Shown here: positions 45,213 to 55,323 of the stretch, one piece after another
How the letters are laid out: each line of letters opens with the position of its first letter
Position numbering within the stretch: position 1 is the stretch's first letter
Source: Helichrysum umbraculigerum
Lineage: Eukaryota > Streptophyta > Magnoliopsida > Asterales > Asteraceae
Direction: 5' to 3'
Length of the DNA stretch: 64,000 nucleotides
NCBI GenBank assembly: GCA_949592205.1
Contig: CATIUR010000005.1
Coordinates: 130,839,277-130,903,276, forward strand
Notes under the pieces: generated by a model
Seen by the model: only the letters and a program-made list of their open reading frames with translations
Databases searched by the model: none
Told to the model about the DNA's origin: nothing
Program-made: the position numbers and the translations under genes

Positions 45213-46901
45213 ATGGCCGCTCATGTCACTCTTGCTGACAACACCAAGCCATCCATTGAAGGACGAGGAGGACCAATCACCTATCCGGAGATAGAGGGAG
45301 CATCCTTCGAGCTGAAGCATCACATCGTACAACTCATCAAGGACAACTGTCAATTCCACGGACTACCACGTGAAGATCCTAACGCTCACATTGACAAGTT
45401 CATCCACATATCAAACTCCTACAAGCAGAATGGGGTCGAGCAGAACATAGTTCGCCTATACTTGTTCCCCTATTCTCTCGCTTTACATGCACTCTCTTGG
45501 TTTGAGGGACTTGAGACCGGCTCAATCACCTCATGGACGGATATGGGTAACAAATTCCTTGCCAGATACTTTCCTCCGTCCAAACAAACCAAACTTAAGA
45601 ATGACATCGCGCACTTTGAACAAGCTCACGATGAATCAATCTACTCGGCATGGGAGCGATTCAAAAGTTTGATAAGGAAATGTCCGAATCACCAGATGAC
45701 GAAAACCGACAAGTTATGCACCTTCTACAACGGTCTCTATCCAAATCACCGCATTACTCTTGACGCATCTGCTCAACGTAACTTTATGAAGATGACCGAT
45801 GATGAAGCATGGAGCTTGATCGAAGACATGACGATGCATCACCACGATTGGAAAGCTGATGGGCAATCCTCATCAACACCTCTCTCCGCTCATAACTCCA
45901 TCCCAGCTGAAGCTATCAAATCTCTGACGGAACAGATCGAAACCCTAACGAAGCAGATTGGAGAACTAAAGAAGCAGCCGCAGCGAGTTCATCAAGTTCA
46001 GGCTTACCAGAACTGTACCAACCATCCCACTGAAGAATATGAGGTTGAGTACGAAGACCCGACTGACGGTTCTGTCTATTATGCCCAGTTTCCAACCCAA
46101 CCTCTAAATCCGCCTGGCTTCGCTAGAACATCTCCACCTAGAAACCGAGGAACCCAGTATCCTCCACGGAATAACCAGCCACCATACCCACAGAGATTTC
46201 AGCCACGCTACCCGACATATCCACAACAACCCCAACTTTCTTACAACCAACCTCTGTCATTGACTGCACCCGAAGATGTCCAGCCTACTGAGCCTGCAAA
46301 GACTACCATACCCATCACCAGTGCTGACGACAATCTTAACAAATTCATCCACGGACAGACTGCTTTCAACCAGAAGACTACGGCCAGACAAGACCAGACG
46401 GACCTATTCCTCAGAAATCAACTCTCGGTCATAAAAAGCCCTGAGAATCAGATTGGTCAATTAGCCCAACGTCTCGATACCCGACCACAAGGATCTCTAC
46501 CCAGTAACACCGTTCAGAATCCTCACGTCGAAGAAGCAAAAACCCTGAGCTCACCTCCTACTAATTCCACTCCAGTAAAGGAACATACTCTTGTCCCACC
46601 GACAGTTGAGACCAGATCCGTACCCACTCCGACTAGAGAGGTGCGAGTTCCTTTCCCGAACCGTCTATGCAAAAAGTACAATGCCAACTCATTCAAACTT
46701 GACGGAAAATTCGTGGACACCGTGTCTAGAATCCCTTCCGGCACTAAGTATATCCGACGAATACTGGCTACTAAAGACAAGGTTCCTGAAACCCCCAAAA
46801 TCTCTCTAAATGCTGAATGCTCAGCCGTTATCCAGAATACCCTACCGGAAAAACTAGGAGACACAGGTCGATTCACCTTGCCCTGTTCTATCTATCACTA
46901 A
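45213..46901 (+). CDS. gag: Athila-type gag polyprotein
   Basis: The frame is open from inside the LTR (44925), but the first ATG after the primer site is MAAHVTLADN at 45213, which I use as start. A start on a spliced or non-ATG leader is possible, since the upstream in-frame RYQTRSSESEPLIF resembles gag N-termini. Capsid-type motifs follow: HIDKFIHISNSYK, YSLALHALSWFEGL, SWTDMGNKFLARYFPP, SAWERFKSLIRKCPNH and NGLYPNHRITLDAS, all typical of the plant retrotransposon gag domain. A Pro/Gln-rich stretch and a helix-rich linker come next. No CCHC knuckle is seen. The frame ends at TAA 46899-46901 and continues in register into the protease, so gag and protease are separated by a stop, unlike the usual continuous frame. 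Confidence 0.85.
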   Translation: MAAHVTLADNTKPSIEGRGGPITYPEIEGASFELKHHIVQLIKDNCQFHGLPREDPNAHIDKFIHISNSYKQNGVEQNIVRLYLFPYSLALHALSWFEGLETGSITSWTDMGNKFLARYFPPSKQTKLKNDIAHFEQAHDESIYSAWERFKSLIRKCPNHQMTKTDKLCTFYNGLYPNHRITLDASAQRNFMKMTDDEAWSLIEDMTMHHHDWKADGQSSSTPLSAHNSIPAEAIKSLTEQIETLTKQIGELKKQPQRVHQVQAYQNCTNHPTEEYEVEYEDPTDGSVYYAQFPTQPLNPPGFARTSPPRNRGTQYPPRNNQPPYPQRFQPRYPTYPQQPQLSYNQPLSLTAPEDVQPTEPAKTTIPITSADDNLNKFIHGQTAFNQKTTARQDQTDLFLRNQLSVIKSPENQIGQLAQRLDTRPQGSLPSNTVQNPHVEEAKTLSSPPTNSTPVKEHTLVPPTVETRSVPTPTREVRVPFPNRLCKKYNANSFKLDGKFVDTVSRIPSGTKYIRRILATKDKVPETPKISLNAECSAVIQNTLPEKLGDTGRFTLPCSIYH

Positions 46902-47195
46902 GGCATGAAACGTTCCTTGGCCGATCTCGGAGCTAGCATCAATCTCATGCCCTATTCACTTTACACCAGACTAGAAATAGGACCTCTCCAGCCCACTAAG
47001 ATGAGTGTCCAGCTTGCCGACCAATCCATTCGATATCCAAAGGGCATAGCTGAAAACGTCATGGTTAAAGTTGATAAGTTTTGGTTTCCCACCGACTTCG
47101 TAGTGATGGATATTCAGGAAGACATCAATATCCCTATTATCCTAGGTAGGCCATTCATGAATACTGCACGTGCTGTTATTGACGTTTATTCTTAG
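46902..47195 (+). CDS. pro: retropepsin-like aspartic protease
   Basis: In the same register as gag after the stop, with an ATG at 46905. LADLGASINLMP carries the catalytic D-[TS/LG]-A-S motif in its Athila form. FVVMDIQEDINIPIILGRPF supplies the ILGRPF flap/C-terminal signature. It would cleave the polyprotein in the particle. It ends at TAG 47193-47195 and the register again continues into the next ORF. Either the two stops are read through, or this copy is a nonsense-mutated version of a fused gag-protease-ORF3 protein. Confidence 0.8.
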   Translation, partial: GMKRSLADLGASINLMPYSLYTRLEIGPLQPTKMSVQLADQSIRYPKGIAENVMVKVDKFWFPTDFVVMDIQEDINIPIILGRPFMNTARAVIDVYS

Positions 47196-49325
47196 GTCAT
47201 AAGTCTGCGAGCACATGGACAAACTGTATCTTTCAAGATTGATCAAGATGAGTGCTCACTAGCAGAACAGGCAGAGATTTACGCAATATCAATGGGCAAA
47301 GTTATTTCAGATGATGACACTTCTGACTCGGATCCAGAACCATACAGACCAGATGATCACACTTGTCTCATCTCGGCGACAGAGGAGTCAGAATCAGAAG
47401 AAGAGGAGATGGAGGAATCAGAACCCGAGGAGGAAGAGGTAGAAGAGGAGGAAATGGATGAATCAGAGGAAGAAACAACACCAGAATCAGAACCAGAGGA
47501 GATGGAAGAATCAGAGGAAGAACAGGAAGAAGATTCAGAGCCCGAAGAAGAAGAGGAGGATGTATACCAGTCTACACCACCACATCAGCACTTACCAGAA
47601 TCACACTTTCCGACAGCTGAGATTATGAAGATTGAAGATTCTATCTCTCTATCAGATGTTGATTATGATGCAGGGTTTGGTATTACTATGGAGAAACTCA
47701 TGGCATCTGTCATGGATCCTTCCCAGCCTCTTGTCTCACCACGACTCAACGCTCTGCTGAACATTAAGAAGACCATTACTTTTTCAAAGCAACATCCAGA
47801 GCTTAGAGACAAACTCCTGAAGAAAATTTTGGCATACAAAGAATCCATGCTACCGGATCTTTATTCAGACTTACCTTCCCGAAGGATTCAAGCCTTCGAT
47901 GCTTCTGCACCTCGAACTCTGTTCGAATGGGGAGATACTTCTGAAACTAGCCACGATTCTGAGGAGAGAGACATAGAGATGGATTCTTCTCAGTCGATAT
48001 CTCAGATCACCAGTGATATCCAGTTACCTTCTGATGTTGTTGAGTTCCCAGACTCTCAAAATATGGATACTCCGTCAGCAGAGGATGATCAGGATAACAC
48101 TGTATACATCGATATACCGATTGATATTTGCTCTATCCAACTTCCGAAACCTCCAGCTATCCCCATGGTTTCTAATCATGAAGAAATGATTAGTGTTATC
48201 GAGTCATTCAAGAATGACCTCCCCTCAATAATGAGCATCATCATGAGTTCTACCAATGAGTACACACCACGCCAAAGGGACCTGATAGAAGAAATCAAGG
48301 CCGAATATGACGTTTATCAAGCCAGCAGCCGAGACCCACTATTATTTCAAAACCGCCTGCATGCCTTCACCGAAGATCTCACCACTCAACTCCTACACCA
48401 AACTGCCAAACCTACATTTGAGGAGTTGGAGTTCTTCGAGGACCAGAGGGCCATGTATCGAAAGATACATGATGTGCTGATCAGATCTGCGTTCCCATAC
48501 TCTGCACAGCAACATGAACACTTGAGCTCATATCGGAGAAATTTGTACCATGCTACTGGGAATCCTGATGCAGATGCTGATGTCCGGCTAATGAATGACC
48601 TTCGAAGATTGATAAATCTAATGGCTGAGAACGATCATATAGACAACACTTCTTCCAACAGGTTCTATATTGATTGTACCATTGAGTACCATGCTTACAA
48701 GATCATCCATGATCTCGAGTTTGAAATTTTTGATGAAAGAACGCGTGCCATCCCTTCTCCCATACCCGAAGGCTCGATGGTTAACATCGCGACCTTCCTC
48801 TCAGACCGAATCAAGGAGATCTTCTGTGAAGTCCACCCGGATGAGTACCGCCAGATCTTTCACTACGGATTGCGAGAGGTGTACGATATTGTCAACCACA
48901 TCTTTCGTGCCTCTACCCTCTCATTCTCCGCCCATCAGGCCAATCTCATCCAGCACATTCACGAGTCTATCAGAGAAATCAGAGGAAACTTCAGCCGAGC
49001 TGATCACGAAAACATCCATCAGATGTTCCTCAGATTCATGGACTCGTTGAAACAAGACCATCCAGAACGTGAGCTGATGGAAGCTAGTGAAGCAGGATTC
49101 TTTGTGATTGATCCCCATGGAGTTATCTCCACAACCATAAAAGACATCACCTTGGATCTTCTGCATATACAGAAAGTCACTGAAGACCACCTTGACAGCT
49201 TCCCCGACTTTGCATCACACACTCCGAACATCATCAGGGTTATCGCTCACAAGTTTCTGCGAATCTACCCATGCAACACTTGGACGCCACGCACTTCCGG
49301 ACCAAGTGGTTCCGGTTCTCATTAA
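47196..49325 (+). CDS. ORF3: 677-aa acidic/helical protein in place of pol
   Basis: First ATG at 47292, in the same register as gag and protease. Residues 35-90 are almost pure Glu/Ser/Pro (EEEMEESEPEEEEVEEEEMD), a strongly acidic segment. From about 290 on the protein is helical, with three spaced related segments beginning YTPRQRDLIEEIKAEYDVYQ, FPYSAQQHEHLSSYRRNLYH and LSFSAHQANLIQHIHESIRE, each followed after about 10-15 residues by a second helix ending in L--F---L. I read this as a divergent internal repeat. No reverse transcriptase (YxDD), RNase H or integrase motif is found. The tail is TSGPSGSGSH. Function unknown; it may aid nuclear import, chromatin targeting or RNA packaging. Confidence 0.75.
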   Translation, partial: VISLRAHGQTVSFKIDQDECSLAEQAEIYAISMGKVISDDDTSDSDPEPYRPDDHTCLISATEESESEEEEMEESEPEEEEVEEEEMDESEEETTPESEPEEMEESEEEQEEDSEPEEEEEDVYQSTPPHQHLPESHFPTAEIMKIEDSISLSDVDYDAGFGITMEKLMASVMDPSQPLVSPRLNALLNIKKTITFSKQHPELRDKLLKKILAYKESMLPDLYSDLPSRRIQAFDASAPRTLFEWGDTSETSHDSEERDIEMDSSQSISQITSDIQLPSDVVEFPDSQNMDTPSAEDDQDNTVYIDIPIDICSIQLPKPPAIPMVSNHEEMISVIESFKNDLPSIMSIIMSSTNEYTPRQRDLIEEIKAEYDVYQASSRDPLLFQNRLHAFTEDLTTQLLHQTAKPTFEELEFFEDQRAMYRKIHDVLIRSAFPYSAQQHEHLSSYRRNLYHATGNPDADADVRLMNDLRRLINLMAENDHIDNTSSNRFYIDCTIEYHAYKIIHDLEFEIFDERTRAIPSPIPEGSMVNIATFLSDRIKEIFCEVHPDEYRQIFHYGLREVYDIVNHIFRASTLSFSAHQANLIQHIHESIREIRGNFSRADHENIHQMFLRFMDSLKQDHPERELMEASEAGFFVIDPHGVISTTIKDITLDLLHIQKVTEDHLDSFPDFASHTPNIIRVIAHKFLRIYPCNTWTPRTSGPSGSGSH

Positions 49326-51645
49326 TCTGAAGGAAGGCAAAGTCGAGCTCTTGACTTTAACAGCAACGCTTCTCGGGAGGCAACCCGTGCAATAAAAAGA
49401 AAAGATTGAGTGTCAATAAGTGAAGCAGAATCTCCGACTATCCTTCACACTTGGTTATGCCTAAAAATATTTTCAAAATCATTTCTCAAAACAACTCATT
49501 TTGCAAAACACTCGTCTCAGTAGGAAGTAAAAATATATAATTCACTGTTTCGAGCATTTGAGGTACTTGCATACTACTTTTATGCATTATGTTCGAACTC
49601 GTTTAAAAACAATGTTTTATAACTAATTGGTCATAGAAAACATCTCTTCAAAATCTGAGACGGTGATTTCACTACCATTTGCAAAATATATGAGTTTGTT
49701 AAAAAGGCATACCCAACGTGTTCACACCTACCAGATCATTTCACAAAGAGACGAGATTGAATAAATTGAAGTTTTGAAGTGTGCAAGAAAACCCTAGCAA
49801 GAATCTCGAGGATAAAAATCAGAAGAAAATGCAGAAATGGATCCCGGCAAATCTCATTTCAGCAATTTTCTTATCATAAGCATCCGAGCATCTCGCTATT
49901 CGGGGAGTTTTCTTATCCTTTCTTCACTTTTCAATAAATAAATAATCTGTTTTGTTTAGTGTGTTATCTATGCCCTATCCTAAACTTATCACTAAGTATG
50001 GGATTCCAGCCCAAAACAACACTTGAGAAACATTTTCTACATGTTCAAACTCTAAGTGTGGGATTATACTTGTAAAATCCCTACTCAAGAGAACATTAGG
50101 GACAATGTTCCTCTAAGTGTGGGATAGCAGGTATAGATACCTTGGATTGATTTTACGTCTTTTTGTCTAAATAGTAAACTCAGAAAATGTTCCTCAAATT
50201 TCAAAATTTTTTCAAAAATAATAAAAAGTATGAGTTTTTAACTCTGCTATTTTGAATTCTAAACATTCTAAAGAGGAATCATTCCCGTATATGAGTATGC
50301 TATTTTGGAAACTAAGGAAAATAAGGTAGGAATCTCTAAAACAAAAATGATAATCTAAGAGGGGCATCACATGACTAGGCACATATGACCCAAAAACTTG
50401 CAGTGAGGTATCTTGAGCCCTATAGCATTCATTTTTAATGCTTCACTTTTCGTTTGTTGTGTGTGCCGATGTATGCATCTCTGAATTAGAACTTGCTCCT
50501 GACATACGTTTCGAGACCATATTAGTGAGTACCGTACGCGGTATAGGTGCAATTAAATGATCTTGACATTTCCTAGGATTTAACCCCCTTTTCTCATATC
50601 TTTTCAAGCCCAAAACCCTTCCGATGCTCATTTTTAGCATCGATGATCCGCTTAGTAAACCCTGTTGATCCTAAACCTTTTCGTTTCATAAAACCCTAAT
50701 CCTAAAACCCACTTTACCCAAAATTCCCAAAAGCTTACCGCAGAATTTCTAAGGTAATGGAAAACGCCTTTTAGAATATCCTTTTCGCTTGATTCAACAT
50801 TCGACTTTCTCAAATCCTCTCTCACAAAGTCATCAAAGTTATATATGAAGGAGAGAGAAACATGGTGTGAAAAATTGACACCAGAAGACTGTCACGAATG
50901 AAGAAGTTAAGTTAGAAAGGATTCCTAAGGGAGCCAAAAAAAAAAAGAGAAAAAGAAAAAAAATAAAAGAATAATTCCTTGGAAATTCTGTGGCAAAGAA
51001 ATTCTCAAGAAGAAAAAGAAGAAAAATAGTTAGTCTAAGAATAAAGCTAAGTGCTTTCAGTAGTATCAATCTCCAGAAAAATCTGATAGAAGCAAAATAG
51101 CTATCTAGTTCCGTTTCCGTATTTGCGCTATTCTAAATAAAGTTTTTCATGATCTTTAGAATTCTAAGGTATAGCTAAACCCTTACACCCAAAACAAACC
51201 ACTATCCATACCCTTTCACCCCCACCAAACATTACAACCCTCATGAATTTCTTGGGATAATTAGCACCGTCCTCACTTAAGTGGTGGAGATCCGATTCTC
51301 GATCAAGCCTATGACGATGAGTGCTACATGACTGGCTTTTGAGCGATTTCATTTGTTCTAGAATGTTAGGAAATCCGATACACTTTGAGTGAATTGAGTG
51401 ACCACCTTGTGAGGAATCGTCCGGTCATGTATACTCCAAGATCGCGAGAGTTGGAAGTATGCCTAAGAAAGTCATTCCTTGTTTCTGGGACGATTATCTT
51501 ATTTCTCCTTATTTTCTATTATGGTTTGCAGATATGCGGGGTGATTACTTTTAAGAATTTTTAGAATTCGCCAAATCTGCTTAAAACCGTTTTCATAAAA
51601 ACTGAGTTTTGCTTGAGGACAAGCAATGTCTAAGTGTGGGATATT
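49326..51645 (+). other. Athila 3' non-coding region and polypurine tract
   Basis: About 2.3 kb without a trusted ORF. Near its start is CTTCTCGGGAGGCAACCCGTGC, a motif usual in Athila. CTAAGTGTGGGA occurs about four times (near 49992, 50051, 50111 and 51630). The last copy, directly before the 3' LTR, is the likely polypurine primer, preceded by CTTGAGGACAAGC. The env-like frame of some Athila elements is not visible. Confidence 0.65.
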
Positions 51646-54080
51646 TGATATGTGCTAAAAAGTCATGTTTTCAGGCACATATTTCCCGCACATTTGGCCT
51701 AATTCATGGTGAAAACACTTGAATTAAACGTTTATTTACTTAATCTCACAAAGTTGGTCAAATTATAGGCATTGCTGTAAAAAGTGCTAAAAACGTCCAA
51801 AAGGCACGCAAAACGAGGCAGATTATTCTGAACACTGATTCTTACAGAATTTTAGCCACATTATGATACAAGTCCTTAAATAGTCTCATATGATGTATCA
51901 GGTTATTCCAAGACTGTAGAATCAAGAATTGTGCAGATCGGGTAAAGAACGAGGAAAATGGAGCTTTCTGAGCGCAAACCGAGGGCATTCCGCACACGCC
52001 TAATCTAGAGATATCAAAATTGGGAACTTTTGGCATCATTAGAAGCGTAATGGAATTACGAGACCGCAGGCGAAAGAATCAAGTCAAACGGACAAGAAAC
52101 GAAGAAGATACGGCCTTCCGAAGTTGCGAGAAAAGTCAGAAAAATCACACGGCCTACCACACGGCCACCCCCTAGCCGTATACGGCCTAGAGGAGGCCGT
52201 ACATGGCCACTTTGAAGCCGTACACGGCCAGAACAAGGCCGTACATGGCCTGTTTTGGTCTCACACCCCCTCGTTGTTGCTTCGTTTGCTTGTACGTCTG
52301 CTTGTGGACTTGTAATCTTGGATCCATGGCTTGCCTATAAATAGAGAGCTCTCCATCCTCATTCCACACACCATTCTTCAACAAGAATTCTCACTTTCTC
52401 TCTCACACACTCTTTCTCTTTCTAGTTTAGCTTTCTCTCTCTAGCACTACTCTTAGGAGTTAGAGGAGAAATAGATTAGGGTTTTAGTTCGTTAGTTCTT
52501 GGTTAATATTTAACCTAGACTAACGGAGGGGCTACTTTTGTAATAGTGTAGGGAATATTCTGAGGGGCTTATTTGTAATATTGTCGAAGATATTGCGGAG
52601 GTTCCGTTCGTGTATTCTTCTAACATTATTCTGTCTACGCATAATCTACGGTTATTTCTTTCCTTTTCTATTATGATGATTGCTATTATTATTATGATAG
52701 ATTTAGGATTGTTTGCCATGCGTAGTGAGTAGTTCTCTTATGTGCTTGTTGTGATGTAGTTAGCTTGTTAATATTTGGGGTGATGTTACTTTAAATACGC
52801 AATTGGGATAATATCGTTATGAAACAACGGAAGTAACGTTATATGGCTTTCATTTGTATAGCGCCGGAATCATCACGAATGTGTGTAGTACGGAACGTGA
52901 AAGCTATGAAAGTCGTGGGCACAATCCGTTGTGGAATAATGTTCCCAATTGTTACAAAATGAAAACCGGTGTACTGATAACTTTGTATTTATGAATTTCT
53001 AAACCAAAATCGCCTTTCCTCCAATAAACGTGGTTAGAACCTGTATGACAAGGAGTCGCGAACCTTGATCAACCGGTAACTACCTATCTATGTTTTAAAA
53101 TACAAACATGGTCTGAATTGTGTAGCTGTGGAAAACCCTATCGTATAGTACACCGTGAATCAATCAGGGATTTATTGGGATATGTTTTAATAAGTGAGGG
53201 TTGGGTTTATATCATAGATGGTCAGGCTTTAATACAAACTTAGTAAACTAGTCCAGAGTGACATAAGGTATGTGGCACCGGAAAGATCATAAATCGGCAC
53301 AGTATTTCGTATAACATTTAAGTACGTGGGAAAAGCTAAGGAACTGCCATCGGTTGAAGACTGTGTCACATCCTGGTTGAATCACACAGCTCTGGACTAA
53401 ACAAAGACCATTAATACAAAGTTAGCAGTCACCACACCAAGTCTTAATCATAAATGCCTTGCCTAGCCTTAGTATCCCCGTGGTGTTAAGAACGGTCAGA
53501 ACTTTTAGTGGGTCTGTTACTCTATCTCATGCGCCCAGGAATACCATTCCAAAAAGGGTCACTATTCCACTAGATGGAAAGTGTTGAAGAGTTGAGCAAC
53601 CTCCTCTGATCAGAATCACCATAGCCTAGCAACCCAGTGACATACTATCTGAGAAATCAAATAGTAGGGTGTTAGTGTTTACACTACGAATACTCAGGCA
53701 AAAGCAAGACACAAATCTTTAAAAGACGTTTTCATATATAACCCCAGACATCACCCCATAACACAAGCTAACGAAGTCATAACAAGCACTATTCTCCATT
53801 ACTGATTCCCTATCTAGCTTTTATTTACTGTTTTGTTTATTTCCTGCTTTTTATTAGTTTAGTTTAAACGGACCTAAAACCAAATCAAAACTCTTTTCAA
53901 AAACCCATCACTAAATCGAATAGTTTGTCTAGATAACTCTGCTTCACAATACGATTGATCTTAAGAACGACCCTGAGTTATACTTACCTCTGTAAGTAGA
54001 ATTTAGGTCCCCAACTTTTATAAATTTAAAACTTCCATCGGTGTGTCCCATTGCGTGAACGACCGTTTCGGGACGCATCA
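51646..54080 (+). repeat. Athila 3' LTR
   Basis: 2,435 bp, uninterrupted, TGATATG...GCATCA. Contains the TATA box at 52336 and the same palindrome array as the 5' LTR. Minus-strand frames within it repeat those of the 5' LTR and are not genes. Confidence 0.92.
52147..52250. promoter_or_regulatory. palindrome array in Athila U3 (3' LTR)
   Basis: The four-palindrome array of the 5' LTR with base changes that tend to keep one arm (TATACGGCC, TACATGGCC). The spacing of about 21 bp is preserved. Confidence 0.6.
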
Positions 54081-54085
54081 CCCGT

Positions 54086-54584
54086 CCCTGTGGTTTACAC
54101 ATTATTACAAAGCCAGTCCCCGGGTCGAGTATTCCTCGGAGTCAGTCCCTTGACCCGGAAATTTGTTTCACTCCCAGTCCCTACGTCAAACGGGCGTTAA
54201 ATACGCTTGTTATCTCATCCCACGCGACTTGCACATGGCCGCGTAATTACATTGTCCGTCCCTGTGGTTGTTCGTATAATACGGTCCCAGTCCTCGGGTC
54301 GGGTATTGTGCGGACAACCACAGGGACGGGCAATATAATTTACGGGCAACCACAGGGACGTGCAATGTAATTTACGGACAACCACAGGGACGGGCAATGT
54401 AATTTACTCGGCCATGTGCAAGTCACGTGGGATAAGATAACAAGCATACTTAACGCCCGTTTGAAGTAGGGATCGGGAGTGAAACAAATTTACGGGTCAG
54501 GGGACTGGCTCCGAGGAATACCCGATCTGGGGACTGGCTTTGTAATAACGTGCAAACCACAGGGACGGACAATGTAATTTACTC
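54086..54584. repeat. foldback core of the inner TIR element
   Basis: 54086-54238 is the inverted repeat of 54411-54584 with few mismatches. The centre (about 54239-54410) holds at least four more CCACAGGGACGGGCAATGTAATTTAC or inverse units. The whole can fold into one long hairpin with stacked TIRs, suggesting insertion of a further related element or TIR amplification. Confidence 0.75.
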
Positions 54585-55323
54585 TAAATAGAAATAAGTA
54601 AATTGCACTTTTCGTCGTCATCTCCAACATGAGCAACTAATTCAATTTCAGATGATCACTATCAACCTCAAAAAAGTATCATCATTTTAACAGTTTAACT
54701 TGAGTTATTCCTTCAATTTCATAACAATTTCACCATCAATTTCCTTCTATTTCACCTAGACCCACAGCTGCTAACTAATCACCACCACCTACTGACAACC
54801 ACCACCACCTGGTAACCAACACATCAGATCCGAATGCTCGTCGCGTTCTCTTTGCCGATCTCATACCTGCTCGACGCATGATCGTCGCTGTCAGACGAAA
54901 TCGTCGTCTACCAGAGATGGTGGCGCGTCGTCTTGTGTTACAGGGTACATATCTGATGTTTGGTTTCTCGATTTGTTCATGGAGATTGCAAAGGATAAAG
55001 TATTTGTGGAACAAATGTTTCATGATTAGTGAATAATGTCGAACGGCATTTCATGTGCTAGTGGTTTTATTTAAGTAAAGAGAGATATCGAAAGAAGTTC
55101 ATTTTCATATATAAAAAGAAAAAGTTAATCGTTAATGAAGAAAATTAAAAAGTTAAGGGTAATTTAGTCATTTTGTATCGATGTACAAGGATGAGGGATG
55201 GCCAGACGGAGAGTGATACAAAAATCCGGGTCAAGAGACTAAACCCGCAAAATACCCGACCCAGAGACGAGGAGTGAAACTATTGATATACTTTAAGGAC
55301 GGGGAATGTAATTTACTCTGCAA

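Larger units (their letters stand above)
37292..54080 (+). mobile_element. Athila-type LTR retroelement without pol
   Basis: LTRs run TGATATGTGC...GACGCATCA, with the 5-bp target duplication CCCGT at 37287-37291 and 54081-54085. The primer site TGGCGCCGCTGCCGGGGA after the 5' LTR matches tRNA-Asp, used by the Athila lineage, with one mismatch. The gag/protease sequence and the CTTGAGGACAAGC / CTAAGTGTGGGA sequence before the 3' LTR also fit Athila. Reverse transcriptase, RNase H and integrase are absent. In their place is an acidic/helical 677-codon ORF. Length without the nested element is about 11.6 kb. It needs enzymes from an autonomous relative. Confidence 0.9.
37272..54584. mobile_element. 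inner TIR element, related to the outer one
   Basis: The ends GAGTAAATTACATTGCCCGT and ACGGACAATGTAATTTACTC are inverted repeats similar to those of the outer element. Flanks TAAATACAA (37263-37271) and TAAATAGAA (54585-54593) match at 8 of 9. Without the LTR element it is about 520 bp and nearly all palindrome: 54086-54238 pairs with 54411-54584, with a further TIR-like repeat set in the centre. Confidence 0.7.
37054..55314. mobile_element. outer MULE-like TIR element (hosts the whole nest)
   Basis: The ends GAGTAAATTACATTCCCCGTC and its reverse complement at 55314 start inverted repeats that stay alignable for about 120 bp. The 9-bp flanks TACGAGGTA (37045-37053) and TGCAAGGTA (55315-55323) match at 7 of 9; both differences are transitions, as expected for an old Mutator-type target duplication. 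Without later insertions it is about 1 kb. Its right half contains an open minus-strand frame (54775-55023) in a locally GC-rich patch, which may be captured host sequence but is not recognisable. Confidence 0.65.

Noticed and set aside
43383..52719. 69-codon frames at 43383-43592 and 52510-52719
   Set aside because: Same frame in the two Athila LTR copies; LTR sequence, not a gene.
54775..55023. 82-codon Arg-rich minus-strand frame in the outer TIR element
   Set aside because: A locally GC-rich patch that might be captured host DNA, but no recognisable domain or exon edges.
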